Of a stretch of DNA of 35,530 nucleotides, positions 1 to 11,875 are shown one piece after another. Below the pieces are notes generated by a model. That model saw only the letters and a list, made by a program, of their open reading frames with translations. It ran no database searches and was not told where the DNA came from. Numbering within the stretch: position 1 is the first letter of the stretch; every line of letters begins with the position of its first letter. The position numbers were made by a program, and so were the translations under genes. This DNA is from Propionibacteriaceae bacterium (lineage in GTDB: Bacteria > Actinomycetota > Actinomycetes > Propionibacteriales > Propionibacteriaceae), in the NCBI GenBank assembly GCA_027492675.1, contig JAPUEI010000092.1, positions 1 through 35,530 of the forward strand, written 5' to 3'.

Positions 1-130
1 GGGGGGCGGGGGGGGGTGCCCCCCCGCGGGGGCGCCGCCGCCGGCGGAGGCGGACCCCCTCACCGGCCCGCCCGGTGGGGCCCCCCGGCGCCCGCGCGGG
101 GGGGGCCCAACTCGTACCCGCACGACCGGA
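1..130. other. G/C homopolymer-rich low-complexity stretch
   Basis: This is almost pure G and C with runs of six to nine identical bases (for example nine G near position 8 and eight G near 101). No codon structure or gene is credible here. The ordinary sequence that follows includes a normal gene, so this may be the ragged end of a contig or a hard-to-sequence GC hairpin region. Nothing functional is claimed. Confidence 0.6.
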
Positions 131-138
131 TGGATCGG

Positions 139-363
139 TCAGCGGTCGATGGTGAGCAGGTCCCCCACCTGGCAGTCGAGCGCGTCGCAGATCGCGGTCA
201 GGGTCGAGAACCGTACGGCCCTGGCGCGGTCGTTCTTGAGTACGGACAGGTTGACGATGCTCACTCCGACAAGGTCGGACAGTCGCGTGAGGGTCATCCC
301 GCGGCGGGCCAGCAGCTCGTCCAGGTGGCAGCGCACCCGTCCCTCGTCGTCCTCGGGCGGCAT
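139..363 (-). CDS. Small XRE-family HTH regulator (74 aa), partner of DUF2975 protein
   Basis: A 74-residue protein that is essentially one helix-turn-helix domain of the Cro/C1 (YozG-like) type: after a short acidic N-terminus comes LLARRGMTLTRLSDLVGVS, a recognition-helix region with LSVLKNDRARAVRFSTL, and the usual C-terminal ending of CDALDCQVGDLL. Such small regulators are typically encoded next to DUF2975 membrane proteins. The ATG overlaps the stop codon of the upstream DUF2975 gene in an ATGA, which fixes the start and indicates translational coupling. It probably acts in the cytoplasm as a repressor of its own operon, with the palindromes at 1129-1163 as the likely target; that link is inference. 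Confidence 0.88.
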   Translation of the reverse strand: MPPEDDEGRVRCHLDELLARRGMTLTRLSDLVGVSIVNLSVLKNDRARAVRFSTLTAICDALDCQVGDLLTIDR

Positions 364-1115
364 CAGACCAGACCCTCCGTGTCGGCCTGCATCTGCTCGC
401 CGGCGCGGAACGCCAGCGAGAGCAGCACCAGGGCGACGGCGATGCCGAGCGGCCAGAACGGGACGACGATGGACAGGGTCGGCGAGGGCCAGCCGTAGTA
501 GCTGAGGTCGCGGGTGGTCTCCGGGAAGAGCTCGGCGCCAATCGTGCCCTCGTTGGCCGACATCCCGTGGATCTCGAGGGCTTCGCGGCCGGCGATGTAC
601 GAGCCGATGCCCCCCACGACCGACCACAGTCCGGCGCCAAGGAAGAGCACCACCGCCGAGGTGATCACCGCGCGGTTGAGCCCGTTGAACGGCCTGCCCG
701 CGCGTACGTTGCGCGCCAGACGCAGCACCATCAAGGCAATGACGATCGTGACGGCCGTCTGCAGGAGGGTCTCCGAGGCCAAGAGCAGCCGGCCGGCCCA
801 GCCGAGACCGGTGACGGTGAGGGTGGCCCGGTCGACGCCCCCGGAGGTGATGAGCGCGCTGGGCGGGTCGATGGTCAGCCCCGGAAGCCGTACCTCTGGA
901 ACACGGGACTCCACCGCCACCTGGAACGTGGTGATGTTCCCGATCAGTGAGTAGCCCACGCTGACGACGGCATTCAGCGCGGCGACCCCGATCGTCAGCC
1001 ACGCGGCCAGCTCCGCAAGCCGCACCCACCCTGCCCCGGGCCGTCGGACTCGGAGGGCGACCCCGATCAGCGCAAGGCAGGCCAGACTCAGCAGGGCGAG
1101 AGGGACGATGGCCAT
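363..1115 (-). CDS. DUF2975-family integral membrane protein
   Basis: About 250 residues with five likely membrane spans: residues 3-22, about 33-55, two in the central part, and one near the C-terminus (IVVPFWPLGIAVALVLLS). A middle segment reads NVRAGRPFNGLNRAVITSA, the loop typical of DUF2975 proteins. The ATG is preceded by AGGAG with about 7 nt spacing, which supports this start over longer in-frame possibilities. It is the first gene of a two-gene operon with the small HTH regulator, overlapping it in an ATGA. DUF2975 proteins have no established activity; the conserved pairing with an XRE regulator suggests a membrane sensor or a regulated membrane function. Confidence 0.85.
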   Translation of the reverse strand: MAIVPLALLSLACLALIGVALRVRRPGAGWVRLAELAAWLTIGVAALNAVVSVGYSLIGNITTFQVAVESRVPEVRLPGLTIDPPSALITSGGVDRATLTVTGLGWAGRLLLASETLLQTAVTIVIALMVLRLARNVRAGRPFNGLNRAVITSAVVLFLGAGLWSVVGGIGSYIAGREALEIHGMSANEGTIGAELFPETTRDLSYYGWPSPTLSIVVPFWPLGIAVALVLLSLAFRAGEQMQADTEGLV

Positions 1116-1128
1116 GGCGGTTCTCCTG

Positions 1129-1163
1129 TTATCGACTACCGATAACCATATCGATAATCGATA
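1129..1163. promoter_or_regulatory. Two adjacent palindromes, candidate operator of the DUF2975/HTH operon
   Basis: Just upstream of the DUF2975 ribosome binding site are two related palindromes: TTATCG-5 nt-CGATAA (1129-1145) and TATCGATAATCGATA (1149-1163). They share the TATCG/CGATA half-site and are AT-rich against a very GC-rich background, so they also overlap where a promoter would be expected. An operator bound by the operon's own HTH protein is the simplest reading, but this is inferred from position and symmetry only. Confidence 0.6.
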
Positions 1164-1195
1164 GCCTCCGCCAGGGCTCCGTACGAACTGTTCGG

Positions 1196-2083
1196 TCAGC
1201 TCATCGGGTACGCGACGTACGCGAACTCCGTGCCGTCGGGGGACCAGCTGCCGACGTTGATCGTGCCCTGGCCGCCGAAGACGTCCACGGTGGCGGTCGG
1301 CTCGTCCCAGGCGGGGAGCTCGACGATCTTCAGCTGGACCGGCCTGTTCTCCGGGTGGCCGGTGGTGCCGGCGGGGAAGCTCAGGTAGACGGCGTGCGTG
1401 CGGTTGGGCGACAGGTGGGGGAACCAGTCGACGACCTCGGAGTGCGTCAGGCGCTGGAGGTCGGCCCCGTCGAGCGAGACGCGCGCGATCTGCGCGTGAC
1501 CGGGGGCCGTCGTGAAGACCTCGGTGTTGAAGTAGATCCACTCGTTGTCCGGAGAGAACTCCGGCCCGTCGTCAGGGCGTGAGGAGTCCGTGACGCCGAT
1601 GTCCCAGGACGTGTCGGTGGCCAGCACGCGGACGTTCGCGTGAGCCCACCAGTTGTCACCTTCGGGTTCCAGGGCGACGTACGCGAGGGCCGTACCGTCG
1701 GGGCTGATCCCGTGGAGGAAGTGCATACGGCCGTCGTCCATCGAGACCCGGGTGGCCGGGCCCCCGGCGCGCGGCAGCGAGTGGATGTGCCAGTCGCTCG
1801 CCGAGGCGTAGATCGTGGTGCCGTCGGGCGAGAGCACGTGGTCGTTGTTGACCGGCGGCAGGTGCTCGGCCTCGATCCGTACCGGCGTCCCCCCGGTCGC
1901 GGGCAGCTCCCACAGCAGACCCTCGCCGTTGATGACCAGCGCGCCGTCCGGGCCCCAGTTCGGCGCCTCGAACAGGGTCTCACCCGTCTCGTACACCACC
2001 CTGGTGTTGCCCTCGAGGTCGGAGATCCGGATCTGGCAGGTCTGTCCGGGCAGCAGGGTTCGGTACGAGGGAGTGTCGGCCAT
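1196..2083 (-). CDS. TolB-like / WD40-type beta-propeller protein
   Basis: A 295-residue protein made of repeated propeller strands with TolB/PD40-type signatures: SPDGTTIYAS, SPDGTALAYV, FSPDNEWIYFN, LSPNRTHAVYLSF and a final WSPDGTEFAYVAY. No signal peptide or membrane segment is visible, so it appears cytoplasmic. It may be an enzyme-less propeller or a biopolymer-transporter-like protein of the kind found in many actinobacteria. The start MADTPSYRTL is chosen because the family resemblance begins there; no strong ribosome binding site precedes it, so it could be leaderless. It lies downstream of the DUF1345 gene on the same strand with a 58-bp gap. The function is unknown. Confidence 0.75.
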   Translation of the reverse strand: MADTPSYRTLLPGQTCQIRISDLEGNTRVVYETGETLFEAPNWGPDGALVINGEGLLWELPATGGTPVRIEAEHLPPVNNDHVLSPDGTTIYASASDWHIHSLPRAGGPATRVSMDDGRMHFLHGISPDGTALAYVALEPEGDNWWAHANVRVLATDTSWDIGVTDSSRPDDGPEFSPDNEWIYFNTEVFTTAPGHAQIARVSLDGADLQRLTHSEVVDWFPHLSPNRTHAVYLSFPAGTTGHPENRPVQLKIVELPAWDEPTATVDVFGGQGTINVGSWSPDGTEFAYVAYPMS

Positions 2084-2141
2084 GGATGCGATCGTACGCG
2101 CGGTGCCCGGGCCCGAGGCGTTCACGCGCCGACAAGGGTGG

Positions 2142-2786
2142 TCAGCCGGATGCGAGCTGTACGACGAGGTTGATTGTCGTCGCCAGCACGACCGCGCCGA
2201 GCACGTACGACACGAGGGCATGGCGCAGCGCGACGCGGCGCAGCGTGCGGTCCTGGAAGTTCGTGTCGCTCACCTGATAGGTCATGCCGATCGTGAAGGC
2301 GACGTACGCGAAGTCCTGGTAGTCGGGGTCGTCCTCGGAGTTGAAGTCGATCGGCTGATCGGTCCGCGCGGCGTAGTAGAGGCGGGCGTAGCGCAGGACG
2401 TACGTCACGTGGACCGCAGCCCAGGACGCGACGACGCCGGCGACGCCCACCACCGCCGCGAGCGTGCCGGCGGATTGGCCGTGGGAGCGGGCGCCTGCCA
2501 GGAGGAAGCCCACCCCGACGACGCTCGCGAGGCTGGCCACCACGATCAGCGTGTCGGCCATGCCGTCGTTGGGGTCGTTGGCCTTCGCATGGTCGCGCGT
2601 CTGGGCCGCGTCGTAGCGCCCGATCATCACCCAGGTGAGCGCGGTGAACGCGGCGGCGAAGGTCGCCCAGGCCGCCATCAGCGCGATCGCGGGGTGACCG
2701 ACCAGGGCGAGTACGAGACCGACCAGCGCCGCGACGGTCACCGCGATGCCGATCCGCAGCACCATCGAGTTGGCGAGCATCCGCAT
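2142..2786 (-). CDS. DUF1345 integral membrane protein
   Basis: 214 residues with about five membrane spans: residues 10-30, 33-53, around 80-97, 110-130 and the C-terminus. The family hallmark is the segment DPDYQDFAYVAFTIGMTYQVSD followed by DRTLRRVALRHALVSY, which matches DUF1345 proteins closely (quoted here only to identify the residues near 155-190). The family is uncharacterised. It follows lhr on the same strand after 63 bp that hold hairpins, so it may be transcribed separately. I am confident of the family and make no claim about the function. Confidence 0.86.
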   Translation of the reverse strand: MRMLANSMVLRIGIAVTVAALVGLVLALVGHPAIALMAAWATFAAAFTALTWVMIGRYDAAQTRDHAKANDPNDGMADTLIVVASLASVVGVGFLLAGARSHGQSAGTLAAVVGVAGVVASWAAVHVTYVLRYARLYYAARTDQPIDFNSEDDPDYQDFAYVAFTIGMTYQVSDTNFQDRTLRRVALRHALVSYVLGAVVLATTINLVVQLASG

Positions 2787-2802
2787 GTCGGCACTGTACG
2801 TG

Positions 2803-2847
2803 CGGGCCGGTAGCGGCCCGGGCGCCGAACACCGCGGTGGCCCGCGG
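2803..2847 (-). terminator. Pair of GC-rich hairpins after lhr
   Basis: Immediately after the lhr stop (reading on the minus strand) come CCGCGG/CCGCGG with a 4-nt loop (2832-2847) and then CGGGCC/GGCCCG with a 6-nt loop (2803-2820). There is no T-tract, which is usual for actinobacterial terminators. Either or both could end the lhr transcript or insulate the DUF1345 gene. Confidence 0.4.
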
Positions 2848-2849
2848 GC

Positions 2850-7556
<4,707 letters not shown>

Positions 7557-7861
7557 CGTCCTCCCGTCGTCGACCCCCACACTGTGTCACCCACGACCGA
7601 CAGAATCATGCGTGCCGGGGGACGGGTCCCCGGAACATCGGGGCGCCGAGATGTCGCGCAGGGACCGTCACCTGCATCCAGTGCCATATTGCTGCTCGGC
7701 GGTACATATCTGGACCAGCGAGCACGTATGTGTCACTGAGTGCAGGAGATGGGCCGCGAACCCATCCCCAGGACGCGCTACTCCGCAGCCACCTTGGCCT
7801 TCACGTGCGTACGGGTGTCGAGGGGATGTATCAGCGGGCACCTTCCGACCTCCTCCCTGAC
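7557..7861. other. 305-bp divergent intergenic region between lhr and the secreted protein gene
   Basis: No gene is supported here. The region must hold the promoters of both divergent neighbours. It contains a short hairpin CCGGGG/CCCCGG with a 7-nt loop (7615-7633), an ACACTGTGT near-palindrome close to the lhr start (about 7580-7589), and the 74-bp palindromic element listed separately. An in-frame extension of the secreted-protein gene back to about 7730 runs into the palindrome and is not believed. Confidence 0.6.
7672..7745. repeat. 74-bp imperfect palindrome, copy A
   Basis: One of two copies in this window of a 74-bp inverted repeat; the other is at 15035-15108. The two copies have identical length and align without gaps at 57 of 74 positions. 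The most conserved part is the right arm, GAGCACGTATGTG followed by a short segment and TGCAG. The left arm, CTGCAT..AGTGCCATAT.., is its imperfect complement, so the whole element could fold into one long hairpin or bind a dimeric protein. Copy A has more arm mismatches than copy B. It lies in the lhr/secreted-protein intergenic region. Confidence 0.8.
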
Positions 7862-9196
7862 ATGGGACACGCCACCGCTCGCACCCGCCTCACCCGACGG
7901 GTGACTCTGATCAGCGCCCTCATCTGCGCCACCGCCGTCATCGTCGCGCCGTCAGTACGCGCCGCGGGACGGCCCGACATCCGTACCCTCGAGCTCTCCC
8001 TCACCGGCGGCGCGGCCACACGCGCCGCGCTGTCCCTCGACTCCGACGGCGACGGCTGGAGCGATTGGGCTGAGCGCCTCAACGGCACCGATCCCAAGAA
8101 CCCGGCCAGTCACCCTCTGCGGTCGACGGTCGAGATCGTGGGCACGACGGCGTACGTGCAGTCGGTGTCGTTTCCCGACAAGCTCGCCGTGATCTCGCTC
8201 GCTCTTCCCGAGACCACGATCCCCGGCTCGAGCCTGCTTCCCAACGTCACCGGCCTGGCCGGCATCACGGAGGACTCGAAGCTCAGCGCCCAGCTGAAGC
8301 AGATGCTCGGGACGTTGTACGACGGGGGCGTGCTCGCCACGCTCATGGCCTCGCTGGACAAAGGACAGGCCTCCCTGCCGAACTTCGGGAGCCACACGAA
8401 CGGCATGGACGTCACGCTGATCGCGGGGGCCGACGTCATCTCCTGGGAGCAGTGGAAGAAGATCCAAGAGGCAGCCGAGTTCGTCCGGAACAACGACGTC
8501 TCCATCGGTACGACGACCAGCGGCGATCCGTACATCGAGGTGAGGAACTCCGAGGGCGTGCAGACCCACGTGCTCGGCGGCGACGGCTCCGTCTCGTCAT
8601 GGTTGATCAACACCGTCGCCCAGGACGACAACTCCTCGGTGATGTTCTGGACGCACCTGACCAACGGCGAGATCGACTCGTACGGCAAGAAGGTGACCCA
8701 TGCGGACGGGTCCACGGAGTACTGGGACTACGACGCGAACGGCAACGAGACCGCCCACGGCACGACGCCCGCCCGTGGCGCGTCCCCGGCGAACACCAAC
8801 CAGCCGGCGCCCACGACGCAGCCCACCCAGCCGGCGGCGACGGCCACAGCCACGGCCACAGCGACCGGCAAGGCCACCGGCGAGCCGACCAGTACGGCCA
8901 CCAGCTCGAGCAGCTACTCCAACCCTGACGCCGATCCGTACCTCGTTCCCACCCAGAAAGAAATCGCCGAGCGAGTCGCCTTCCTGACGGGTGTCCGCGT
9001 GCACACGATCGAGAACCCTCCCACCATCTCGTCAACGCTGGTGCCCAAGCCCGGCGTCACGGATCCGGCGGATCCCGCCTGCGACAAGGCGAGGTGCGTC
9101 TTCTTCTACGAGGCCAGCAGCCCCGACCTGCACCGCACCGCGGGGGGCGATCCCGTGCCCCCTGACCTTGCCGATCGCAGGCCGCCGCTGCGCTGA
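7862..9196 (+). CDS. Secreted protein with calcium-binding (TSP3/EF-type) loop and Ala/Thr-rich linker
   Basis: About 444 residues. The N-terminus has basic residues (RTRLTRR) then the hydrophobic VTLISALICATAVIVA and a cleavage site near residue 35 (SVRAAG), a typical Sec signal peptide. Residues 60-71 form DSDGDGWSDWAE followed by NGTDP, the calcium-binding loop of thrombospondin type 3/EF-like repeats. A middle part of about 250 residues has no family I recognise; it ends in DGSTEYWDYDANGNET, which resembles one YD-type repeat. Residues about 320-360 are a low-complexity Ala-Thr-Pro linker, and a short C-terminal piece contains a Cys pair (DPACDKARC). The start is uncertain: ATG 7826 is in frame and directly preceded by GAGGGG, but 7862 gives a better signal peptide. 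Confidence 0.7.
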   Translation: MGHATARTRLTRRVTLISALICATAVIVAPSVRAAGRPDIRTLELSLTGGAATRAALSLDSDGDGWSDWAERLNGTDPKNPASHPLRSTVEIVGTTAYVQSVSFPDKLAVISLALPETTIPGSSLLPNVTGLAGITEDSKLSAQLKQMLGTLYDGGVLATLMASLDKGQASLPNFGSHTNGMDVTLIAGADVISWEQWKKIQEAAEFVRNNDVSIGTTTSGDPYIEVRNSEGVQTHVLGGDGSVSSWLINTVAQDDNSSVMFWTHLTNGEIDSYGKKVTHADGSTEYWDYDANGNETAHGTTPARGASPANTNQPAPTTQPTQPAATATATATATGKATGEPTSTATSSSSYSNPDADPYLVPTQKEIAERVAFLTGVRVHTIENPPTISSTLVPKPGVTDPADPACDKARCVFFYEASSPDLHRTAGGDPVPPDLADRRPPLR

Positions 9197-9216
9197 TCGA
9201 CGGTACGCGTCGTCGC

Positions 9217-9222
9217 TAGGCT
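9217..9222 (+). promoter_or_regulatory. -10 box TAGGCT of a probably leaderless gene
   Basis: TAGGCT ends 7 nt before the ATG at 9230, the spacing expected when transcription begins at the start codon. No ribosome binding site precedes that ATG. No clear -35 box was seen. Confidence 0.5.
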
Positions 9223-9229
9223 CAGCCGC

Positions 9230-10009
9230 ATGTCCAGCGGCCCCGAGGTGATTCGCGAGCTTCAGCTCTCGCTCAGCAGCCTGCGCGCGGAGGGCGCCGC
9301 GGTCGGTGTCGCGCTGGAACACGCCGAGGGAGTCGCCGCCGACGCCCGCTGCCGAGTGACCGTCGAACCGTCCGGCAGGCTCCGCGACATCACGTTCAGC
9401 GAGACCATCGCGTCCTCCACGCCGCCGCAGCTCGGCGAGTCGGTGATGGCGATGTACAGACGGGCTCTCACCCTGGCCCGGGAACGGCTCCGCCAGTCGC
9501 TGCCGCCGGGACTCGCGACGCTCGTGGACGAGACACCGACCGCGCCGTACGCACCGGCCGAGGCCCCCGCCCTCCCCCCGGTGCCGCCGCTCCCGGGGGG
9601 CGAGCGGTTCCTGTCCGCGCTGCGCGAGGTGGACGACCGGGGTACGGATGCGCTGCTCGCCGCGTCACCGTTCCCGCGGGTCGAGCTGGGCCCCGGCCTC
9701 GACGAGCGGATGCGCGCCAGGTTCGCCGCGCAGGCCCTGGCCGCCGCCTCAGCGCGCGAGGAACTCGCCCGCATCCGTACCCGCGCGGAGTCCGACACGG
9801 TCGTCGTCGAGGGGGACGCGGCGGGCTCGCTGACGTCCGTACGGATCAGGGCCGGCGGGCCCAGGTCCGGTCCCGTGGCCCTGCGCCAGGCGTTCCTCGA
9901 CACCCTCGGGACCGCGACGCTCGAAGCCCGCGAGCAGGCTCGTCAGATCCTCGCCGACGCCGGCCTCGAGCACACGCGCGGATCAGGTCCCACGACACCG
10001 ACGGACTGA
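9230..10009 (+). CDS. Protein with two YbaB/EbfC-like domains, probably ESX-associated
   Basis: 259 residues. The N-terminal third has a helix followed by CRVTVEPSGRLRDITFSE and a long helix MAMYRRALTLARERLRQ, the helix-strand-helix pattern of the YbaB/EbfC nucleoid-associated fold. After a Pro-rich linker (APALPPVPPLPGG, near residue 120) the pattern recurs: a helix ending REELARIRTRAE, then DTVVVEGDAAGSLTSVRIRAGG and ATLEAREQARQILADAGLEH. The protein thus looks like a tandem duplication. In actinobacteria such proteins commonly accompany type VII secretion substrates (EspL-like). It lies directly before the EspC/WXG-like gene and the lipase. A chaperone or DNA-binding role is inference. Confidence 0.65.
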   Translation: MSSGPEVIRELQLSLSSLRAEGAAVGVALEHAEGVAADARCRVTVEPSGRLRDITFSETIASSTPPQLGESVMAMYRRALTLARERLRQSLPPGLATLVDETPTAPYAPAEAPALPPVPPLPGGERFLSALREVDDRGTDALLAASPFPRVELGPGLDERMRARFAAQALAAASAREELARIRTRAESDTVVVEGDAAGSLTSVRIRAGGPRSGPVALRQAFLDTLGTATLEAREQARQILADAGLEHTRGSGPTTPTD

Positions 10010-10022
10010 TCCTCCGAGCCCT

Positions 10023-10028
10023 TACGTT
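10023..10028 (+). promoter_or_regulatory. -10 box TACGTT before the WXG-like gene
   Basis: TACGTT ends 6 nt before the GTG at 10035, so the transcript may start at that codon. The 14-nt string TACGTTGTGCTCGT is repeated exactly at 15168-15181, upstream of another gene, which supports its being a promoter core. Confidence 0.45.
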
Positions 10029-10034
10029 GTGCTC

Positions 10035-10358
10035 GTGACCACCACCTCCTGGGACCTCTCCGACCTCGAGAACGGCGCGCAGGTGTTCGCCGAGGCCGGT
10101 GGCCAGCTGCGCTCCCTCGCGGCGGCCGTCCAGCAGGCGAGCCCCGCGATGTACGGCTCGTTCGTGGCCAACGCCGCCGCCCTCACCGAACCGGCCACCT
10201 CGCAGGCCAACCGGCACCTGCTCACGGCGATGAGCGGGTCGGTCACCGACATCGGCGTACGGCTGCGGAGCACGGAGGCCGCGTACCGCGCCGTCGAAGA
10301 GACCAACGAGGCGCTCGTTCGTGAGATCACGTCGGCGCTCGAGGAGCCCGTACAGTGA
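10035..10358 (+). CDS. Small EspC/WXG100-like helical protein
   Basis: About 107 residues, almost entirely helical, with no signal peptide and no cysteine: SWDLSDLENGAQVFAEAGGQL, then a central linker near SPAMYGSF, and a second long helix ending ALVREITSALEEP. Size and two-helix layout fit the EspC/DUF2580 and WXG100-related partners of type VII secretion substrates, although no W-x-G is present. Two GTG starts are possible, 10029 and 10035; the latter sits 6 nt after a TACGTT box. Its last codons overlap the GTG of the lipase gene (GTGA), so the two are translationally coupled and the small protein is probably a secretion partner or chaperone of the lipase. Confidence 0.7.
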   Translation: MTTTSWDLSDLENGAQVFAEAGGQLRSLAAAVQQASPAMYGSFVANAAALTEPATSQANRHLLTAMSGSVTDIGVRLRSTEAAYRAVEETNEALVREITSALEEPVQ

Positions 10359-11872
10359 CCACGGCCGCGCAGTTCACGCAGGCCGCGGGGATCCTCGAGC
10401 AGGGCGCCGCCAGCCGGTCCACCCCGCCCGCCTCCACGGCCAACCACCTCCAGGTGCTCGCCGAAGAGATCTACATCGACCGTTGGATCGTCGGCGGCAT
10501 CGTGGCCGAGATCAGCGAATGGCTGCTCGGTCACCTCGGGCCGTTCCAGAAGACGCTCGACTCGCTGGCCGGTGACCCCGCGGCGATCGCGGCGCAGTCC
10601 CACTCAGTGAGCCGCTCCGGCGCGGTCGTGACCGGCTCCGTAGCGCAGGCCGTCTCCGAGGGAGAGCGGATCGCGCGCCAGCATTGGCAAGGGCCCGCCG
10701 CCGATGCGTACACCCTTGTCATCGCCGCATTGCAGCACTGCCTGAGCGCGTACGGGACGGCTGCGCGCACGGTCGCGTCCGGCGAGCTGGCCGTCGGTGA
10801 ACGGGTCGGCGCTGTCCGTCAGTACGTCACCGACACCTGCGGCGACATGATCGGCGAGCTCGTCAACGAGGCCTTCCGTGTCGCGCCCTGGGTGGTGCTC
10901 ACCGCCGGCGCGGCGATCCTGGAGTTCATCCGCTGGGCCACTGGCTTCATCGCGATGTACCTGCAGAACGTCATCCAGGTCATGCAGGAGCTGCTCGCCG
11001 ACGTCACCGGCGTGCTCGGGCAGGTCAAGGGCGTGGGCGACTGCATGGAGCGCGCGGCGTCCGTCCTCGAAGGTCATGGGGACCCCGGGCCGGTCGGCGA
11101 CCTGGCAGCGGGGTCGGCGGCGCAGTACAAGGGCACCTCGCCCAACCCGGAGGACTACGACTTCGCGCAGGCCGCCAGCGGGATCAGCATCCACCCGGCA
11201 GACGACGCGGACCTCGTCGGCAAGGACTTCGGCGGCTATACGCGACTGTCCGATGATCAGGTGGCGGCGCTGGGGATCGACCCGGCTCTGCTGCGCGACC
11301 CCGCCAACGGATTCGCTGCCGGCGTTCTCTACAACCCGCAGACTCAGCAGTACGTCGTCACGTTCGCCGGCACCGACTTCGGCGACGGCAACGATGTGGC
11401 GGAGGACGCCACCGGTGCCATGACGGTCTCCCCGCAGAGCCGGGACGCGATCCGGCTCGCCGACGCCGTCAACGCGTCCACCCGGATGGGCAACAACGCC
11501 GTCTACGTCGGCCACTCACTCGGCGGCAGGCTCGCCGCGGTCGCCAGCATGGAGTCGGGCAACCCCGCGGTCACGTTCAACGCGGCCGGCGTCAGCCCGG
11601 CCACGGTCGCGTACCTGGCCTCCCAGAACGGGATCCCCACCGCGGAGATGTACGGGCGTCTGGGCGACGGTCAGGTCCGGCAGTACAGCACCTCCGACGA
11701 CCCGCTCACCAACGTGCAGGAGAAGTACCCCACGCGGAACATCGCCCCGGACGGCGTCGGGGCCCGGATCACGCTCGGCGGGTCGAACCTGAACCCCGTC
11801 AACGGTCACGGCATGGACAACGTGCGCTCCGAGATGAACGCCGCCTACCCGGGCTACTTCACCCAGAGGTGA
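10355..11872 (+). CDS. WXG-domain lipase-like alpha/beta hydrolase, candidate type VII-secreted effector
   Basis: 505 residues in two parts. The N-terminal 250 are helical and contain HWQGPAADAY, with a W-x-G turn at W111, as in WXG100/PPE-type export domains; a hydrophobic stretch APWVVLTAGAAILEFI follows near residue 180. The C-terminal 250 are a lipase-type hydrolase with the nucleophile elbow GHSLGG (Ser388), an acidic candidate at D448/D449 (STSDDPLT) and a histidine at H485 (NGHGMD), which gives a plausible Ser-Asp-His triad. An upstream FAGTDFGDGND resembles the oxyanion-loop region of class 3 lipases. The substrate is probably an acyl lipid or ester. No Sec signal is present, so export would need a type VII apparatus encoded elsewhere. 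Confidence 0.8.
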   Translation: MTTAAQFTQAAGILEQGAASRSTPPASTANHLQVLAEEIYIDRWIVGGIVAEISEWLLGHLGPFQKTLDSLAGDPAAIAAQSHSVSRSGAVVTGSVAQAVSEGERIARQHWQGPAADAYTLVIAALQHCLSAYGTAARTVASGELAVGERVGAVRQYVTDTCGDMIGELVNEAFRVAPWVVLTAGAAILEFIRWATGFIAMYLQNVIQVMQELLADVTGVLGQVKGVGDCMERAASVLEGHGDPGPVGDLAAGSAAQYKGTSPNPEDYDFAQAASGISIHPADDADLVGKDFGGYTRLSDDQVAALGIDPALLRDPANGFAAGVLYNPQTQQYVVTFAGTDFGDGNDVAEDATGAMTVSPQSRDAIRLADAVNASTRMGNNAVYVGHSLGGRLAAVASMESGNPAVTFNAAGVSPATVAYLASQNGIPTAEMYGRLGDGQVRQYSTSDDPLTNVQEKYPTRNIAPDGVGARITLGGSNLNPVNGHGMDNVRSEMNAAYPGYFTQR

Positions 11873-11875
11873 GGG

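Noticed and set aside
139..1029. Longer N-terminal version of the small HTH protein
   Set aside because: The extension would lie wholly inside the DUF2975 gene in another frame and is Arg/Gly/Ala-rich; the ATGA overlap and family length support the 74-residue form.
7672..7745. Palindromic element read as a tRNA or CRISPR repeat
   Set aside because: There is no cloverleaf, no anticodon arm and no spacer-repeat periodicity; only one copy occurs per locus.
7730..7861. N-terminal extension of the secreted protein starting in the palindrome
   Set aside because: It would bury the signal peptide behind more than 40 extra residues and would place coding sequence inside the conserved palindrome.
11859..11872. 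TCACC/GGTGA hairpin at the lipase stop codon as a terminator
   Set aside because: The stem is only 5 bp and lies within coding sequence; it is too weak to claim.
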